NCBI RefSeq assembly: GCF_030463565.1
Contig: NC_134648.1
Location: 13,433,806-13,497,805, forward strand
DNA from: Pelecanus crispus
Taxonomy: Eukaryota; Chordata; Aves; Pelecaniformes; Pelecanidae
DNA length: 64,000 nucleotides
Reading direction: 5' to 3'
The position numbers and the translations under genes are program-made. Below the pieces are notes generated by a model. It saw only the letters and a program-made list of their open reading frames with translations, did no database searches and was not told the origin of the DNA. Positions 58,801 through 64,000 of the stretch are shown in pieces; position 1 is the first letter of the stretch, and each line of letters starts with the position of its first letter.

Positions 58801-61400
58801 TCGGCAGTATTTGAGGGGTTATGAGGGCTAGAAACTAGAGTAAAGTTTAGGAAGAATTGCCTTCCAAGCTCAGACATTTTGTTTATCTGGACTATCAGTT
58901 CCATCCTTCTCTTGTGTGCTAAGCAGACACCACATGCCTTGTCTCCCGCACTGTCCCTGAGTATCTCTGGTATCAGTCACCTGATCGGTTGCTGAGATTA
59001 ATTATACCATCAGGGATTACAGCTGTTTACAACTTTGTTGTCAGGCTTCAGGATTTACTCTTACAAAAACACACTCTTCCAGCGTCAGCCTATTCATGTG
59101 TGCTTTGGCATTAGCTCTTTAGGATAAAAACTGTCCTATTGTTACGTTAGTGTGTCTGGCACAATAGGTCATCAGCCTGGAGCACCGAAAATAATTGCCT
59201 CTCTCTTTTTACTATCAGGAGAGGCACTGAACTACAGTAAAACAAAGCCCACAGTGGTGAAAAACTGCAGAAACATTTAAAAGGGAAAAATTGACTGCAA
59301 AGTCTAGAGAGGTTTTGGTCTTATTCCTTTAAGGGAGGAATTGGCATAGGCCAGGAATTCAGATCTGAAAGCGGAAATTGACTGGGAATGCTGGAAATGT
59401 GGGAACCAGTTTGTAAAAGGCAGTGATATACTGAGTTGCTTTACTTTATAGGATTCCTCTTTTACAAATTATTTCTTTCTAGTGTGCCAAAGCATTCCTT
59501 TTGAGAGAACGTTCAAAAAGAGGAGTAAAAGCTATGAGGAAAGGATAGAGACTTTTACTGCCAAATGCCAAATCCTTTGTGTCATATTCTTTGTTTCCTC
59601 CTGAAATCCTTTTCACCAATATTCCTATCTAACCCAGTTTCATCCAGTCTAATCTCCACTACAGGTCCTTCCCACACCAACATGCAGCATCAGCTTACCA
59701 AAACAGCTCCTTCCACTCCAGCCTGAATGGAAGCAGGGCAGAAAAATCACACAGGTCTCTCCACTCTGAAAACAAGTCTATTATGAATACAGATCTCACA
59801 GCTAAGACACATGTAATCACCTCAGCTTCTCTTTAAACACCAAGCCGTCTGTCTGGCTTATTCTCTGTTTTCCTTTATAGGGGTAGCTAGCACAACGTGG
59901 AAACACAACCTTTGACTTGGGAGTTTTGCAAGAATAACTAGCAAGATACCAGTAGGATAAATAATTTTAAAAATAGTGCAGCTTTTCATGAGCTAGTTCT
60001 GAATGCCTTGAAGCAAACCAACTAGTATGAAAGAGGAAAGAATACTCACATTTGCACAGTGGTCAGAAAATGTCCTGGGAAATAAGTAGTAGTAAGAACT
60101 GAAGTTATTTCTTTGCTAAGTCAAAGCCACCATTCCAGCCACCGTTTCCAGAAACTATTAGCAATGAAATTTAAGAAAAAAAAACTTTGAACATTCATGT
60201 CAAATGATACATCTTTAATTTCTAAAAGGTGATAAGTACTAAGAAACTGATTGAGTTGACAGGCAATTAATCCTCCTTGCATAGTACATTTATCTCCATG
60301 GGGTATCAAGAATTACAACACTTCAGGAAAACTGGCACCTAAGTGAGCAAGCAGCCTCAATCCTATACAAAAGTTACAGACAACCTCAGTGTTTCCAAGT
60401 TTTACTTCATAATGGATCCAGAGAATAGTCTTTGCTTTGTCCACATCAATCCCACAGTACTGTATTCTTTCACTGCACTTTTCAGTTGGCCATCTGTATG
60501 AAAAACATAAAAGGCTGCAACCCACACTGATACAGTAATTCACAATAAATTAGCATCATTCTATTCAAACTTGGCCTTTTTGAGGTCAAATACCTTAAGG
60601 TATGTAGTTACGGACTTTATTTTTTATGTAAATGTGTACCTCACAATACTTATAAAATGATTACTTGATTAACACTTCATCCAGAAGATGTTTAATCCTT
60701 CCCTTGAGAAGGTAAAAGGTGAGGCTTCAGTTTCAGAAGTGCTCTTGACGCTCATCTAAAATAAGCACTGAATCTTACATGAAGCCAAAAAATTTGATCT
60801 TGCTTAACAAGCTTACTAACAAGACAAAAGACACTTTTTCATTTAAAAAAAATTTAGTTACGTTTTACTGTATGTGTTACGCATATCTACAACAGATTTT
60901 TTTCCTTTACAGAATGATAGGTGGAGAGGAGCATTGTACTTACATCATCACTAATTAATCCCTTTTTTTCTAGTGACTTGTGTCCTGATTTTCAAAAGCA
61001 CTGATTATCAGCATATCCTAGGTACTGAATGGTAGCAGCAGGCACTCAGAACTGTTGAAAACAGACTATTAGTACTTGTATTTATGCCGCAAATTTGAAA
61101 TATTTGAAAATATTCCTCTTGAAAACAGGTAGTTTACTTTTTAGTCAAACTCGGTTGACTAATTACTATTTTAATCATTCTTGTAGTGTTTTAGAATGTT
61201 TAAAATAACTATTAACACTAATTACTTAATACACTATAGTGGGTTATGATCAAAATTAACATGTCAAAAATTTAAGTTTATGATAAATAAACTTTGGAAA
61301 AATTTATACAAGGCCGTAAATAAATAACTTGAACTTCAGTGTCATTAAAAAGTAAAACAGTACGTCACACGACAATATCATCCTATCTAGACAATACAAT
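55857..61400. other. ZNF143-WEE1 intergenic, little recognised
   Basis: AT-rich sequence. One minus-strand stretch (60493 downward) has a strong acceptor and a coding-like frame (see findings). A second minus-strand frame at 58453-58638 is open but lacks splice sites. No mobile element is recognised. Confidence 0.6.
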
Positions 61401-62134
61401 CTTGCTATATTTTATTGCATAATAATTTGAGAGTAACATCTTAAGTAAAATATGTAAAGAAACAAAATCATTAGATTTACTTCCTTTAATATTGAACAAC
61501 CAAAGATTCTCCTTTGTACATAATCCAATTTAAAGATAATATAATTAGCACTTCCAGCATTAACAGTCTGTATTTACAATGAATGAGATGGGGTGGATAA
61601 TCTAAAGAATATTCAAATCTGTATGAAACAAATCAAAATACGAAGATTTACAGTAGGCTCAAAATCCAAGACTTTTCCATTTATGGAATGCAATTTAAAA
61701 GGCTTTGTCAACTTTATTACTTGTAAGTATTCCTGAAATGATGATTTTTTAATAGTATTTTAAACATTTGAAATCTTCAGTAATGCCTTCATTATTTGTA
61801 CATGACATTAAAAATTAATTCCAATACTTCTATTTAATTTTTCACTTGCTTGTAGACCAGTCTGAAATCTGATGGAAGGATAACAAGGAAATTTACTATA
61901 TAATCCTAATTCCATATTCCTGAATATACAACAGTTGGAAGTAGATGATGTCAGTCCATTCCAAGGGTTATGTACACAAAACTTACAAAATGTTCTTCAC
62001 TCTTGCATAAAATGTGTACACAGTATCAATGAGTGGGGAACTTCAAAGTTTTTATGGGTTGCTGCTGGCATGGACCTTTGTTGATTGAAAAAAAAATACC
62101 TTTCACTCTATTGTTCTGGTAGCAGTTTTGGAAG
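61401..62134 (-). other. ZNF143: probable ZNF143 3' untranslated region
   Basis: Follows the ZNF143 stop. Minus-strand AATAAA signals occur at 61718-61713 and 61416-61411, about 420 and 720 nt after the stop. The true end is undetermined. Confidence 0.45.

Positions 62135-64000
<1,866 letters not shown>

Overview
This is vertebrate nuclear DNA, almost certainly from a bird. The evidence is split, intron-rich genes, several CR1 non-LTR retrotransposon copies with the avian 3' tail (ATTCTATG-type ends), and a solo retroviral LTR of a type common in bird genomes. There is no bacterial-style gene organisation.

Three protein genes lie head to tail, all transcribed on the minus strand, in the order ZNF143, WEE1, SWAP70. 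This is the same neighbour order known from human 11p15.4, so it is conserved vertebrate synteny. Read in the direction of transcription (right to left): the last coding exon of ZNF143 at 62135-62218; a 12.4 kb intergenic stretch (49684-62134) with a 1.9 kb reverse-transcriptase-bearing CR1; the complete WEE1 gene (11 coding exons, 49683 down to 39198, 639 codons plus stop, every splice junction in phase); a 12.9 kb intergenic stretch (26313-39197); and SWAP70 exons 1-4 (26312 down to 1419), whose remaining exons lie beyond the left edge. CpG islands mark the starts of WEE1 (about 48600-50240) and SWAP70 (about 25990-26640).

The three genes are functionally independent: WEE1 is the nuclear kinase that inhibits CDK1, SWAP70 is a PIP3-responsive RAC/F-actin adaptor, and ZNF143 is a zinc-finger transcription factor. 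The sequence upstream of the WEE1 start carries an E2F site, CHR-like, CCAAT and MYB motifs and a canonical E-box, which fits cell-cycle and circadian control.

The least explained part is the WEE1-SWAP70 interval. It contains a perfect nine-copy 18-bp minisatellite inside a splice-bounded, plus-strand, coding-like segment that has a single in-frame stop. It also contains several minus-strand segments that look like coding exons with good splice sites and scattered stops (29.1, 32.0, 35.0-35.7 and 37.7 kb). I could not name the parent gene or genes. They are offered as candidate decayed exons, not proven ones. SWAP70 intron 1 also appears to use a GC donor, forced by reading frame.
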